Shown here in pieces: positions 1 to 7,479 of a DNA stretch of 18,178 nt. Each line of letters begins with the position of its first letter. Position 1 is the first letter of the stretch. The notes below the pieces were generated by a model. It was not told where the DNA came from. It saw only the letters and a program-made list of their open reading frames with translations, and searched no databases. Position numbers and translations under genes: made by a program. The DNA comes from Rhodobacterales bacterium UBA7416 (GTDB lineage: Bacteria; Pseudomonadota; Alphaproteobacteria; Rhodobacterales; Rhodobacteraceae): NCBI GenBank assembly GCA_002469545.1, contig DKMK01000102.1, forward strand, positions 12,760 through 30,937, written 5' to 3'.

Positions 1-876
1 CCCAGAGTCTGCGTAAACCTTTTTTCTGACTTCTTCGCCTAAATTCTCTAAATCTGCGGCAGTTGCGCCACCGACGTTGATCATAAAGTTGGAATGCATC
101 TCGCTCATTTGCGCCCCACCAATACGCGCACCACGCATGCCAGCATCATCAATCACCTTCCACGCCTTCAAATCATGCACATCGTCCGCCGCACCCGTGG
201 ATGAAAACCCCGCAGGATTACGAAACGTCGATCCGCACGATCTTTCCTTGGTCGGCTGCGATTTCTCACGCTTATCCAAGGCATCCGCCATCTTCGCCTC
301 AATCGCACTTGGATCACCAGCAACACCGCGCATAACCACGGACGTAATAATCATCCCCTCAGGTATCTGGGTCGCACGATATTCAAAATGCATCTCATCA
401 GGCATCAACGTCACAACATCGCCATCACGCGTCACCGCCTCTGCGCTCTCAAACACATCCGCCATATACACGCCATAACAGCCTGCATTCATCTTGGCCG
501 CACCACCAATCGCACCGGGGATGGTACGTAAAAACGCCAAATCAATCCCTGCCTGCGCGGCCTTGCGCGCCACATGCGCATCCAACGCCGCCGCCCCAAC
601 ACGCACGCGGGTATCATCCAGAATTTCAATCCCATTAAACCCACGCCCCATGCGCACAACATACCCCTTGATCCCACCATCACGAATAATCAAATTCGAA
701 CAGACGCCAACGGGCATGATCGGCACGTCACGCGGTACAGCGCGCATAAATTCACACAAATCATCTTGATCAGCAGGCTGGAACAGAAACTCCGCAGGGC
801 CCCCAACCCGCAACCAAGACATCTCGTTCATAGGTCGATCAGGGGTAATTGTGCCGCGTAGATTGGAAAGTGTCAT
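1..876 (-). CDS. murB: UDP-N-acetylenolpyruvoylglucosamine reductase MurB (partial, 3' end outside window)
   Basis: MurB is the cytoplasmic FAD enzyme that uses NADPH to reduce UDP-GlcNAc-enolpyruvate to UDP-MurNAc, the substrate of MurC. I translated 292 residues from the ATG at 876 to the window edge without a stop. Visible family motifs are the FAD-binding segment CSNLIIRDGG (residues 59-68), IPGAIGGAAKMNAG (119-132), and GSTFRNP (215-221), in which Ser216 is the expected proton-donating serine. The family is usually a little over 300 residues, so only a short C-terminal piece, including the expected catalytic Glu, lies off the left edge. The start is supported by AAGGCG a few bases upstream and by alignment of the N-terminus with family expectation. 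It is last in the visible cluster, separated from the upstream gene by 255 bp, so it may have its own promoter or leader. Confidence 0.96.
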   Translation of the reverse strand, partial: MTLSNLRGTITPDRPMNEMSWLRVGGPAEFLFQPADQDDLCEFMRAVPRDVPIMPVGVCSNLIIRDGGIKGYVVRMGRGFNGIEILDDTRVRVGAAALDAHVARKAAQAGIDLAFLRTIPGAIGGAAKMNAGCYGVYMADVFESAEAVTRDGDVVTLMPDEMHFEYRATQIPEGMIITSVVMRGVAGDPSAIEAKMADALDKREKSQPTKERSCGSTFRNPAGFSSTGAADDVHDLKAWKVIDDAGMRGARIGGAQMSEMHSNFMINVGGATAADLENLGEEVRKKVYADSG

Positions 877-967
877 AATTCGCCTTAGAGATAGAACCCA
901 GTTACCCGCCAGTATGTAGACCATCCCAGTGTATTTGCAATAATGTTTGCCCAAACAGAGCCACGCC

Positions 968-1089
968 TCGTTGGCCCGTGGGAAAACGATCAAACACCAA
1001 TGTCGCTCACTTTATCCCAAAGAATATCTATAACTTAACCGTATCACGCAACCTCACCCAATCGTTATCCCGCCGGACGGGCCAACGAT
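968..1089. repeat. 12-bp inverted repeat pair plus internal arm, upstream of murB
   Basis: TCGTTGGCCCGT at 968-979 is perfectly inverted as ACGGGCCAACGA at 1077-1088. A third, imperfect arm at 1061-1072 (ATCGTTATCCCG) pairs with 1078-1089 through 6 bp, a 2x2 internal loop and 4 bp, closing on a 5-nt loop. The right arm can therefore pair with only one of two partners. All of this lies in the 255-bp gap between the 574-aa gene and murB, so it would be in the murB leader if transcription starts upstream. No T-tract follows the hairpins on either strand, so a simple rho-independent terminator is not supported. It could be a leader switch, a protein-binding site, a processing signal or a tiny mobile-element remnant; I saw no target-site duplication. 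Confidence 0.55.
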
Positions 1090-1131
1090 GCGCGGCGGCC
1101 TACGGCCTTGATTCCGCACAAACAAAACGAA

Positions 1132-2856
1132 CTACATCCACCCCACGGCCTTCAACAATGCAATAATTACAGCCGTCGCACCGCCATAGGTGGCAATAAC
1201 TGCACTTGGCGTGTAGATTTTCTTATGAGTTGATTTCACAACGCGCCCTGCCCCCTTAACCGCACCCTTGGCACCCTCGACAATCTTAGCATCCGTCTTT
1301 ATCACCCCAATCGCAGAATAAATCGCGACCACTTGCACCGCACGACCTAGCCACCAATATGCGGCGGATAATTTGCTCGCCATTGATTGCTGCGGATCAA
1401 ACACAATATTCAGATCATCGACCATTTCGGCATTCAATCCCTCTTCTAGGATTGGCTCGATAAAGTCCTGAACAGCTTCTAATTCAGCAATATCTTCCTC
1501 TTGCAACGCCTCCAACTTGATTTGATTACGTTGCAACACACGTTCGCGCACCGTTGGTTCCGCATTGAATAAATCAATGGCACCGCGCCCCAATCCGACC
1601 TGATAAATTTCGTTAATAAATTCGTCACCATCATCACACAATCCGTTTTCCTTGGCCGCATCAACCTCGCGGTTCAAATCGGATGCCAATTCATACAAAC
1701 GTATCGGGCGGTGACCGTAACGATCCAAATACCTTCGTATCTTTTGTGGATGCTTACCAAACGCCGTTAATTGGTTCCCCTTCGGCCCTGCCAGCGCCTC
1801 CTCCAGCTCTTCGGCTAAATCCAACAAACGTTCTTTGGCTTCTGCACTTAAATCTTCTGAAACTTCGGTAATGACATCAGCTTCGATCTGACTGGATTTC
1901 GAATTATAACGCAATACTTCGCCATTACGAACATCAGCAGCGGCGTACTTCAAACGAATAGCATTTATCTCAATCATAAGCGCCGCAGGATCGCCATCCC
2001 AAATATCAGGGTCAATCAGGGCCACCTCACCCTGCATATCCCAATCCAGCGGTTCGCCATTCAATGCTCCATCATACCAATCCATCCAGAACGACCAATC
2101 TATATCAACACCTTTGCCCTGTGCACTTTCAACTGAACGAGAATGATGATGTGTTTCGAACCAAATCTTGGCCTGCTGCCGTTCAATTATTAACGAGCGT
2201 TCTTGATCACGCCACAGCGGTTTCTCCAAATTAATTCTCTCTGCCGTAGAGCAATCGGCTTGAATTTCTAGCCAAATTTCAGACATAACCATAGTGGCGC
2301 TTGCAATACTCTCTGCAATCATTCCTTTATCACCCGTAGCAGCAGCGCCTGCAGAACATGATGCAGCCCGACCTATTAAATCAGTATTTCCAGAAACAGC
2401 ACGAACGGAAGCGCGTTTTGCTACATCAGAAGCAGCGGCAGCACGAGTTGTGGCTCGCTTGAAGGATCGTGGCGAAGATCGGGTAGCAAATGCAGTAATT
2501 TCGGCGCGTTCGGCTATTTGGGCTGCGGTACTGGTACGTCTAATTGTGTCATTTTGAGCCGAGGATGCGGAAGCTGCAGCGTCCGCCGCAGCTTCTCTAA
2601 ACGCCTTTAAAGGTTTTGAGGATCTAGCGACAACACCTGAAATCAACAATGCACGCAAAACAGTAATTGCAGTAACATTTTTTTTATTTAAACTGGCATT
2701 TCTTATAGCAACGGGCAAAACTCGCATCGCACACCGATTAGCGATCCACAGGGCAATCTGACGTGACTTTATTTTCTGTTCGTCTGTTCTTTTTGGCAGA
2801 GCATTAAACCAAATCTCAAGGCTATCACGATCCACAATCTCTGGAATCTCAACCAT
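1132..2856 (-). CDS. hypothetical protein, 574 aa, alanine-rich middle, C-terminal hydrophobic segments
   Basis: I do not recognise a function. The start chosen is the ATG at 2856, because GGAGG lies 6 nt upstream; the ATG at 2943 would translate through the 11-bp repeats and is less likely. Residues 7-50 form a compact helical module (VDRDSLEIWFNALP ... MRVLPVA) that, from memory, recurs at the start of uncharacterised Rhodobacterales proteins. Residues 85-190 are rich in Ala and Arg. Residues 253-300 contain an aromatic motif (WSFWMDWYDGALNG followed by DIWDGDP), also reminiscent of such proteins. Residues 335-356 and 440-465 are charged and coiled-coil-like. Two hydrophobic stretches near the C-terminus (about 499-520 and 550-571) could insert in a membrane. 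It lies on the cluster strand between DUF2484 and murB, where I would expect no gene this large, which suggests acquisition. A membrane-associated effector or structural role is only a guess. Confidence 0.8.
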   Translation of the reverse strand: MVEIPEIVDRDSLEIWFNALPKRTDEQKIKSRQIALWIANRCAMRVLPVAIRNASLNKKNVTAITVLRALLISGVVARSSKPLKAFREAAADAAASASSAQNDTIRRTSTAAQIAERAEITAFATRSSPRSFKRATTRAAAASDVAKRASVRAVSGNTDLIGRAASCSAGAAATGDKGMIAESIASATMVMSEIWLEIQADCSTAERINLEKPLWRDQERSLIIERQQAKIWFETHHHSRSVESAQGKGVDIDWSFWMDWYDGALNGEPLDWDMQGEVALIDPDIWDGDPAALMIEINAIRLKYAAADVRNGEVLRYNSKSSQIEADVITEVSEDLSAEAKERLLDLAEELEEALAGPKGNQLTAFGKHPQKIRRYLDRYGHRPIRLYELASDLNREVDAAKENGLCDDGDEFINEIYQVGLGRGAIDLFNAEPTVRERVLQRNQIKLEALQEEDIAELEAVQDFIEPILEEGLNAEMVDDLNIVFDPQQSMASKLSAAYWWLGRAVQVVAIYSAIGVIKTDAKIVEGAKGAVKGAGRVVKSTHKKIYTPSAVIATYGGATAVIIALLKAVGWM

Positions 2857-2862
2857 CCGAAA

Positions 2863-2867
2863 CCTCC
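2863..2867 (-). promoter_or_regulatory. ribosome binding site of the 574-aa gene
   Basis: GGAGG on the minus strand sits 6 nt before the ATG at 2856. It is the reason for choosing that start over the upstream in-frame ATG at 2943. Confidence 0.8.
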
Positions 2868-2899
2868 GTGCATGCCCATCCTTGCACCCTGAGAAACCA

Positions 2900-2938
2900 G
2901 TGCATGGTTTGTGCATCAGTTGTGCATGGGTTGTGCAT
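2900..2938. repeat. four GTGCAT repeats with exact 11-bp period (iteron-like)
   Basis: GTGCAT occurs at 2900, 2911, 2922 and 2933, each exactly 11 bp apart. On the minus strand the core is ATGCACAA in three copies and ATGCAC in the fourth. A further GTGCAT lies off-register at 2868. The block fills the gap between the DUF2484 stop (2948) and the Shine-Dalgarno sequence of the 574-aa gene. A period of 11 is not a multiple of 3, so this is not a coding repeat, and it is close to one helical turn, so a protein could bind all copies on one face of the DNA. A regulator site for the 574-aa gene is the simplest reading. Confidence 0.75.
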
Positions 2939-2947
2939 ACCAAAAAC

Positions 2948-3241
2948 CTACCCTTTATCGCCCTTATAGGGCCGCCAATCAGGCCATGAAAACGCCTGCC
3001 CAGTCACCTTGGACTGCAAATATTTACCCACATAATACAGCGGCCAACGTAACATGGAACCCACCGCAATCAGCGCCGCCAAGGTCGCCCAAATTCCGTG
3101 ATCATATCCCAGCCAAGGGATGATGATAAACGCACTTGGGATGAACAGCCAAACCGCGAAAACGCCGTGGTACCGCGTGTTCGACATCGCCACAATCGCG
3201 CCGCCCAATGCCCATAAACTGGCCGCCAATGCGGACAACAT
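2948..3241 (-). CDS. DUF2484 family small membrane protein
   Basis: This 97-residue protein starts at an ATG that shares its first base with the murC stop codon (TAATG), so its translation is probably coupled to murC. A longer in-frame reading up to 3277 would lie inside murC and lacks support. The sequence shows three hydrophobic segments, at about residues 2-20, 26-43 and 48-64, followed by a basic, aromatic tail with WPDWRPYKG. Small three-helix proteins of this kind, annotated DUF2484, sit between murC and murB in Rhodobacterales as I remember the family. The role is unknown; the context points to the envelope or to lipid-linked precursor metabolism, but nothing in the sequence shows an activity. 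Confidence 0.8.
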   Translation of the reverse strand: MLSALAASLWALGGAIVAMSNTRYHGVFAVWLFIPSAFIIIPWLGYDHGIWATLAALIAVGSMLRWPLYYVGKYLQSKVTGQAFSWPDWRPYKGDKG

Positions 3242-4638
3242 TATGCTTGGTCCAACGTGGTCAACCCATTGGCCCACGCGCTGATCGTGCCCGCGCCCAA
3301 ACAGACCAACATGTCACCCGGTTTGCATTCTGATTTGAAAAATGCATGCAACGCCGCCTCATCCATCACAGACACCGCACCGCGATGCCCATGCGTGGTC
3401 AGCCCGCGCACTAAATCAGCACGTTCGCGCCCCGCGATCGGTTCTTCGCCAGCCGCATAAATGTCAGCGATTCCAACAACATCGGCGTCATTAAAACAGC
3501 TACAAAATTCCTCAAACAGATCATCCAATCGCGAATAACGATGCGGTTGATGCACCGCAATCACCCGCCCATCGGTCGCCTGTTTCGCCGCACTTAACAC
3601 TGCTGAAATCTCAACTGGGTGATGCGCATAATCGTCGATCACTGTCACTCCATTGATGTCACCCACATGGGTAAAGCGGCGATTAACCCCTTTAAACGCC
3701 GCCAATCCATCACGAATTTGATCGCGCGTCATCCCTAGGTGTCGCGATATCGCCACGGCCGCCAAAGCGTTGGAAACGTTGTAATCACCGGGCATTGGTA
3801 AAATCACATTTTCAATCCGCAAACCTTCGGCCTGTAATGCAATATCAAAATGCGCACGGCCCTTATTATAGGTCAGATTTTCAGCACGCACATCGGCCTG
3901 TTTATTGAACCCATACGTAATCACACGCCGATCATCCACACGCCCAACCAACGATTGAACCTCAGGGTGATCCGAATTGCAAATCGCCACCCCATAAAAC
4001 GGAATATTAGAAACAAACTGATAAAAAGCATCCCGCAAATTATCAAACGTCCCATAGTGCTCCATGTGCTCTGGATCGATGTTTGTCACCACCGCAATTG
4101 TGGCTGGCAGCTTGTTAAATGTGCCATCACTTTCGTCAGCCTCAACCACCATCCATTCGCCGTCACCCATACGCGCGTTCGAACCGTAGGCATGGATGAT
4201 TCCGCCATTCACAACCGTTGGGTCAATCCCACCAAAATCCAACAATGTCGCCACCATAGTCGTTGTCGTGGTTTTGCCATGCGTTCCCGCAATCGCGACG
4301 TTTGATTTTAAACGCATCAACTCTGCCAACATTTCAGCACGGCGCACAACAGGTAGTCCTATTTCACGCGCACGATCCAATTCTGGATTACCGGGTTTGA
4401 TCGCAGATGAAATCACAACGACTTCGACGCCTTCGACATTTTCGGCCTTCTGCGGATACGAAATCGTTGCGCCCATAGCGGCTAACCGCTGGGTGATCGC
4501 ACTCTCGCGTAGATCTGATCCCGAAACATCATACCCGTGATTGATCAAAACCTCGGCGATGCCAGACATCCCAATCCCTCCAATTCCGACGAAATGAATT
4601 GTTCCAAGTTGGCTGGGTAGTTTCGTAGCAGTGTTCAA
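3241..4638 (-). CDS. murC: UDP-N-acetylmuramate--L-alanine ligase MurC
   Basis: MurC is the cytoplasmic ATP-dependent ligase that joins L-Ala to UDP-MurNAc, the first step of stem-peptide synthesis. The 465-residue protein has the N-terminal nucleotide-sugar fold with HFVGIGGIGMSGIAE (15-29), the ATP P-loop GTHGKTT (118-124), the catalytic EADESD (166-171) and NIDPEHMEHYG (186-196), then the C-terminal domain with DDYAHHPVEI. Length fits the family. The start is a TTG at 4638, four bases after the murG stop, preceded by AAGGA; no in-frame ATG or GTG nearby gives a family-like N-terminus, and the ATG at 4740 would add 34 non-homologous residues inside murG. It lies between murG and DUF2484. 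Confidence 0.96.
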   Translation of the reverse strand: MNTATKLPSQLGTIHFVGIGGIGMSGIAEVLINHGYDVSGSDLRESAITQRLAAMGATISYPQKAENVEGVEVVVISSAIKPGNPELDRAREIGLPVVRRAEMLAELMRLKSNVAIAGTHGKTTTTTMVATLLDFGGIDPTVVNGGIIHAYGSNARMGDGEWMVVEADESDGTFNKLPATIAVVTNIDPEHMEHYGTFDNLRDAFYQFVSNIPFYGVAICNSDHPEVQSLVGRVDDRRVITYGFNKQADVRAENLTYNKGRAHFDIALQAEGLRIENVILPMPGDYNVSNALAAVAISRHLGMTRDQIRDGLAAFKGVNRRFTHVGDINGVTVIDDYAHHPVEISAVLSAAKQATDGRVIAVHQPHRYSRLDDLFEEFCSCFNDADVVGIADIYAAGEEPIAGRERADLVRGLTTHGHRGAVSVMDEAALHAFFKSECKPGDMLVCLGAGTISAWANGLTTLDQA

Positions 4639-4642
4639 GGTG

Positions 4643-5737
4643 TTATCCTTTTTGTGCGTTATGTTCGACAAGGTCAGCCAATTCAATCGCCGCCTCTGGT
4701 TTACCTTCAGATAATGCGCTGTGCGCCATTTGAACAGCACCCTGATCCGAATTTAAAATCTTTGCAATGCAATCGGCCAAAACTTCGGGTGTCAGGGCCG
4801 CCTCTTGGATCACAATCGCCGCATCGGCAGCCGCCAATCCACGCGCATTTGCATTTTGATGATCACCCGTTGCAGCCGCAAATGGGATCAAAATTGATGG
4901 GCGTCCAATGACCGAAATATCCGCAACAGATGATGCACCTGAACGTGAAATAATCAGTTGTGCTTCGGACATGCGATTTGGAATGTCGGTAAAAAACGGC
5001 TCTATCTCCGCATTCACACCTGCATTGGCAAAGGTTTCTGCCACTTGCAAACTATCCGCTTCACGTGCCTGACAGGCCACACGTAGATTATCGCGCATAC
5101 CTTCTGGTAAATGCGCCATCGCATCCGCAGCTGTTTGCGCCACAATTGATGATCCTTGCGATCCGCCAATCACCAAAAGGCTCATAGGCCAATCGCCAGG
5201 CGGTATGTATTGCGCGCCCGCGCGTTCCAATACCGCACCACGCACGGGATTACCCGTATGAAATGCTTTGACCCCTTCGGGCAACACTGTTGGCCACGTG
5301 CCACAAGCCACGGCCAAAACCCGTTTTGCGAATATCTTATTCACCCGCCCCAACACACCGTTTTGTTCATGAATAATACGCGGAATTTTACGTGTTCCGG
5401 CCGCCAACATCGCAGGCACAGCTGGATAGCCACCAAAGCCTGCCACCATCGCAGGACGATCGCGCCCCATGGATTTTCGCGCCGCCAAAACACCGCGCAA
5501 GATTTGAAATGGCGTCAGTAATTTCGCCTTGATCCCACCGCGTGCAAACGTCGATGCGTTCACCACTTCGATTTCCACACTGTCAGGAAACCCACCTGTG
5601 TAACGCGCACCACGTGGATCGGTCGATAATTTCACTCGCCATCCGCGCTTCAACATCTCTTCGGCCAAGGCTTGGGCTGGAAACATATGCCCACCCGTAC
5701 CACCAGCGGCAATCGTAATTAACGGCGTTTTCTGCAT
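4643..5737 (-). CDS. murG: UDP-GlcNAc:lipid I N-acetylglucosaminyltransferase MurG
   Basis: MurG is a peripheral membrane GT-B glycosyltransferase that adds GlcNAc from UDP-GlcNAc to lipid I, making lipid II on the cytoplasmic face. The 364-residue protein shows the N-terminal glycine loop GGTGGH (12-17), the HEQN motif (123-126), the second glycine loop GGSQG (191-195), SRSGASS (264-270) and the donor-binding segment with DHQNANA (292-298). Length is normal. The ATG shares one base with the ftsW stop (TGATG), so the two are probably translationally coupled, linking lipid II synthesis to its use by FtsW. Confidence 0.98.
   Translation of the reverse strand: MQKTPLITIAAGGTGGHMFPAQALAEEMLKRGWRVKLSTDPRGARYTGGFPDSVEIEVVNASTFARGGIKAKLLTPFQILRGVLAARKSMGRDRPAMVAGFGGYPAVPAMLAAGTRKIPRIIHEQNGVLGRVNKIFAKRVLAVACGTWPTVLPEGVKAFHTGNPVRGAVLERAGAQYIPPGDWPMSLLVIGGSQGSSIVAQTAADAMAHLPEGMRDNLRVACQAREADSLQVAETFANAGVNAEIEPFFTDIPNRMSEAQLIISRSGASSVADISVIGRPSILIPFAAATGDHQNANARGLAAADAAIVIQEAALTPEVLADCIAKILNSDQGAVQMAHSALSEGKPEAAIELADLVEHNAQKG
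4646..4650 (-). promoter_or_regulatory. ribosome binding site deciding the TTG start of murC
   Basis: AAGGA on the minus strand lies 7 nt before the TTG at 4638 and overlaps the last codons of murG. It favours the non-ATG start that gives the normal MurC N-terminus. Confidence 0.7.
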
Positions 5738-6906
5738 CAGCTCATCTTTGGTCGTGTCAAAATATCGGAAATATCACCTTGGGTGCGGGTGCGTGTAAAT
5801 GCCAACAACATGCCCAACGCAATGCCCCCAGCCACCAACGACGAACCGCCGTAACTGACGAAAGGCAGCGTCATGCCCTTGGCGGGCAATAAACGAACGG
5901 CAACGCCCATGTTAATCATGGCCTGCATACCAAACAGTGTGGCTATACCCGTACCAGCAAGGCGAATAAAAATATCGCGTTCGCTCATCAGTCGTAACAA
6001 AGACCGCACGGTAATTGCCATAAACAATCCAATGATGACCAACACTAAAACCAATCCGTACTCTTCGGCCGCGACGGCAATAATGAAATCTGTGTGCGCA
6101 TCAGGCAATGACCATTTCACTGATCCTTCGCCAACGCCAACACCAAAAAACCCACCCTCTTGGATCGCATTCGTCGCATAGCCAAGCTGGGTGCGTGGAT
6201 CAACATCAGGATTTAAAAACCCATCAATACGCCGCGCAAAGTGTTCTGAGTTATTATATGAAAACAGACCAACGCCAACGACACCGACGCCCATACAGAT
6301 CAATAACAGCAACGGCGCACCAGCCACGAAATACATCAAGCCCCAAGACGCCAAAACCAATGCGGCCTGACCAAAGTCAGGTTGCAATGCCAACAGGCCG
6401 ACGACGGATAAACACACGATAAACGACATGCGTTTCCCTGGGGGGCCGCCCACATCAAAACTGGATGCCATTAACCACGCGGTAAACACCACAAAACAAG
6501 GCTTTAGGAACTCGGACGGTTGCACAGATGCAAAGCCCAGCGAATACCACCGCACCGCACCTTTGCCAAAATCAGTGCCCAGTGCGGGCAATAAACAAAT
6601 CGCCAAAAAACCAGCCAAAAAACCCAAAATACCCAATCGACGCACCATGCGGGTCGACAACATCGACGTTAAAACCATGGCAATCAGCGCGATCACACCA
6701 AAGAAAGCTTGTTTATAAACGTAATAAAACGGGTCCAACCCGTTACGCTGTGCCAACGGCACAGATGCGGCCAATCCCAACAAAATCCCAACAGTGAAAA
6801 GAAGGATAACAAAGGTCAGCGTCCACCGGTCCACTGTGCGCCACCAACGTGGCAGAATAGGTTCACCGGGTTGCCGTGCAACCGTGCCAAATACCATATC
6901 AGTCAT
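5737..6906 (-). CDS. ftsW: SEDS peptidoglycan glycosyltransferase FtsW
   Basis: FtsW is the septal SEDS-family glycan polymerase that works as a pair with FtsI in the divisome. The 389-residue protein has a short cytoplasmic N-terminus and about ten hydrophobic segments starting near residue 29. The periplasmic loop contains AHTDFI, whose Asp273 aligns with the proposed catalytic Asp of SEDS enzymes (E. coli FtsW Asp297). Other family marks are VQPSEFLKP (128-136), QPDFGQ (175-180) and the C-terminal LPFVSYGGSS (347-356). The start has only a weak Shine-Dalgarno-like GGCGG upstream; the ATG three codons later is a possible alternative. It is preceded by 121 bp of non-coding DNA, the largest gap inside the core cluster, so a secondary promoter there is possible. 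Confidence 0.97.
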   Translation of the reverse strand: MTDMVFGTVARQPGEPILPRWWRTVDRWTLTFVILLFTVGILLGLAASVPLAQRNGLDPFYYVYKQAFFGVIALIAMVLTSMLSTRMVRRLGILGFLAGFLAICLLPALGTDFGKGAVRWYSLGFASVQPSEFLKPCFVVFTAWLMASSFDVGGPPGKRMSFIVCLSVVGLLALQPDFGQAALVLASWGLMYFVAGAPLLLLICMGVGVVGVGLFSYNNSEHFARRIDGFLNPDVDPRTQLGYATNAIQEGGFFGVGVGEGSVKWSLPDAHTDFIIAVAAEEYGLVLVLVIIGLFMAITVRSLLRLMSERDIFIRLAGTGIATLFGMQAMINMGVAVRLLPAKGMTLPFVSYGGSSLVAGGIALGMLLAFTRTRTQGDISDILTRPKMS

Positions 6907-7027
6907 AAGATACCGCCTGTCTTACTATGCTCTATTGCTGCCTCGTTTTCGGGTTCAGCTTATTGTTGGGTTATATATGGCATGTTTGTGATTGGATTTC
7001 TAGGGGTTAGCCCATTGTTCCGTTGCT

Positions 7028-7471
7028 TTACAAACCTTCACGCGATGATCCGCGCATTCGGCTCATTTCCAAAACCAAACACAAAGAAAATACCGTGGAA
7101 ATAATCGCCCACGCTAACATAAAGTCTGGGACAAAAAACACAGTGTAGAAAATATCCGCACAATCCAATGAAGACAAAATTAATGCAAACACGACTAGAC
7201 CCAGTGCAATGAAATAAATGACCATTTCGAAGCGCGTAAAATCGCGCCAAATGAGGAATAAACGCAACGCAAACGGAAACACAAAAATTCCAAACGTCCC
7301 AATCATCACATCATCATCGCCACCCGAGCTCATCAATTCACGACAATAAAACGGAATGCCATCAACGTTTCCGGCCAATCCATCCGTCATAGCCTCATAG
7401 TTCAAACCAACGAAGATCATACTGCCAAGACAGAATAGATATAAAGCTGAGCAAATAATCGTGTTACGCAT
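7028..7471 (-). CDS. hypothetical four-helix membrane protein between murD and ftsW
   Basis: I do not recognise this 147-residue protein. It has four hydrophobic segments at about residues 4-22, 55-76, 82-101 and 116-135. A polar loop between the first and second contains Cys43 and the acidic run GGDDD (50-54), and Cys104 follows the third. The first segment could instead be a signal peptide. The C-terminus is basic (MSRMRGSSREG). It starts 8 nt after the murD stop with AGGG upstream and lies on the cluster strand, so it is very probably co-transcribed with murD. The position suggests an envelope role near the lipid-linked precursor steps, but that is inference from context only. No catalytic motif is evident. 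Confidence 0.75.
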   Translation of the reverse strand: MRNTIICSALYLFCLGSMIFVGLNYEAMTDGLAGNVDGIPFYCRELMSSGGDDDVMIGTFGIFVFPFALRLFLIWRDFTRFEMVIYFIALGLVVFALILSSLDCADIFYTVFFVPDFMLAWAIISTVFSLCLVLEMSRMRGSSREGL

Positions 7472-7479
7472 TCAACGCC

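Noticed and set aside
77..478. Long plus-strand open frame opposite murB.
   Set aside because: It is the antisense shadow of murB, with no ribosome binding site or family resemblance; the same applies to the other plus-strand frames opposite the mur and fts genes.
961..981. Hairpin CCACG-N11-CGTGG as a terminator near murB.
   Set aside because: Only 5 bp of stem with a long loop and no T-tract on either strand; one of its sides is better explained by the longer inverted repeat.
2857..2943. N-terminal extension of the 574-aa protein from the ATG at 2943.
   Set aside because: It would be read through the 11-bp repeats, gives a Cys/His-rich unrelated sequence, and the ATG at 2856 has a strong Shine-Dalgarno sequence.
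6973..6983. ATATATGGCAT is shared between the ftsW upstream gap and the mraZ upstream region (16892-16902), both on the plus strand.
   Set aside because: An 11-base match between two places in an 18-kb window is expected many times by chance, and neither copy has a convincing promoter around it.
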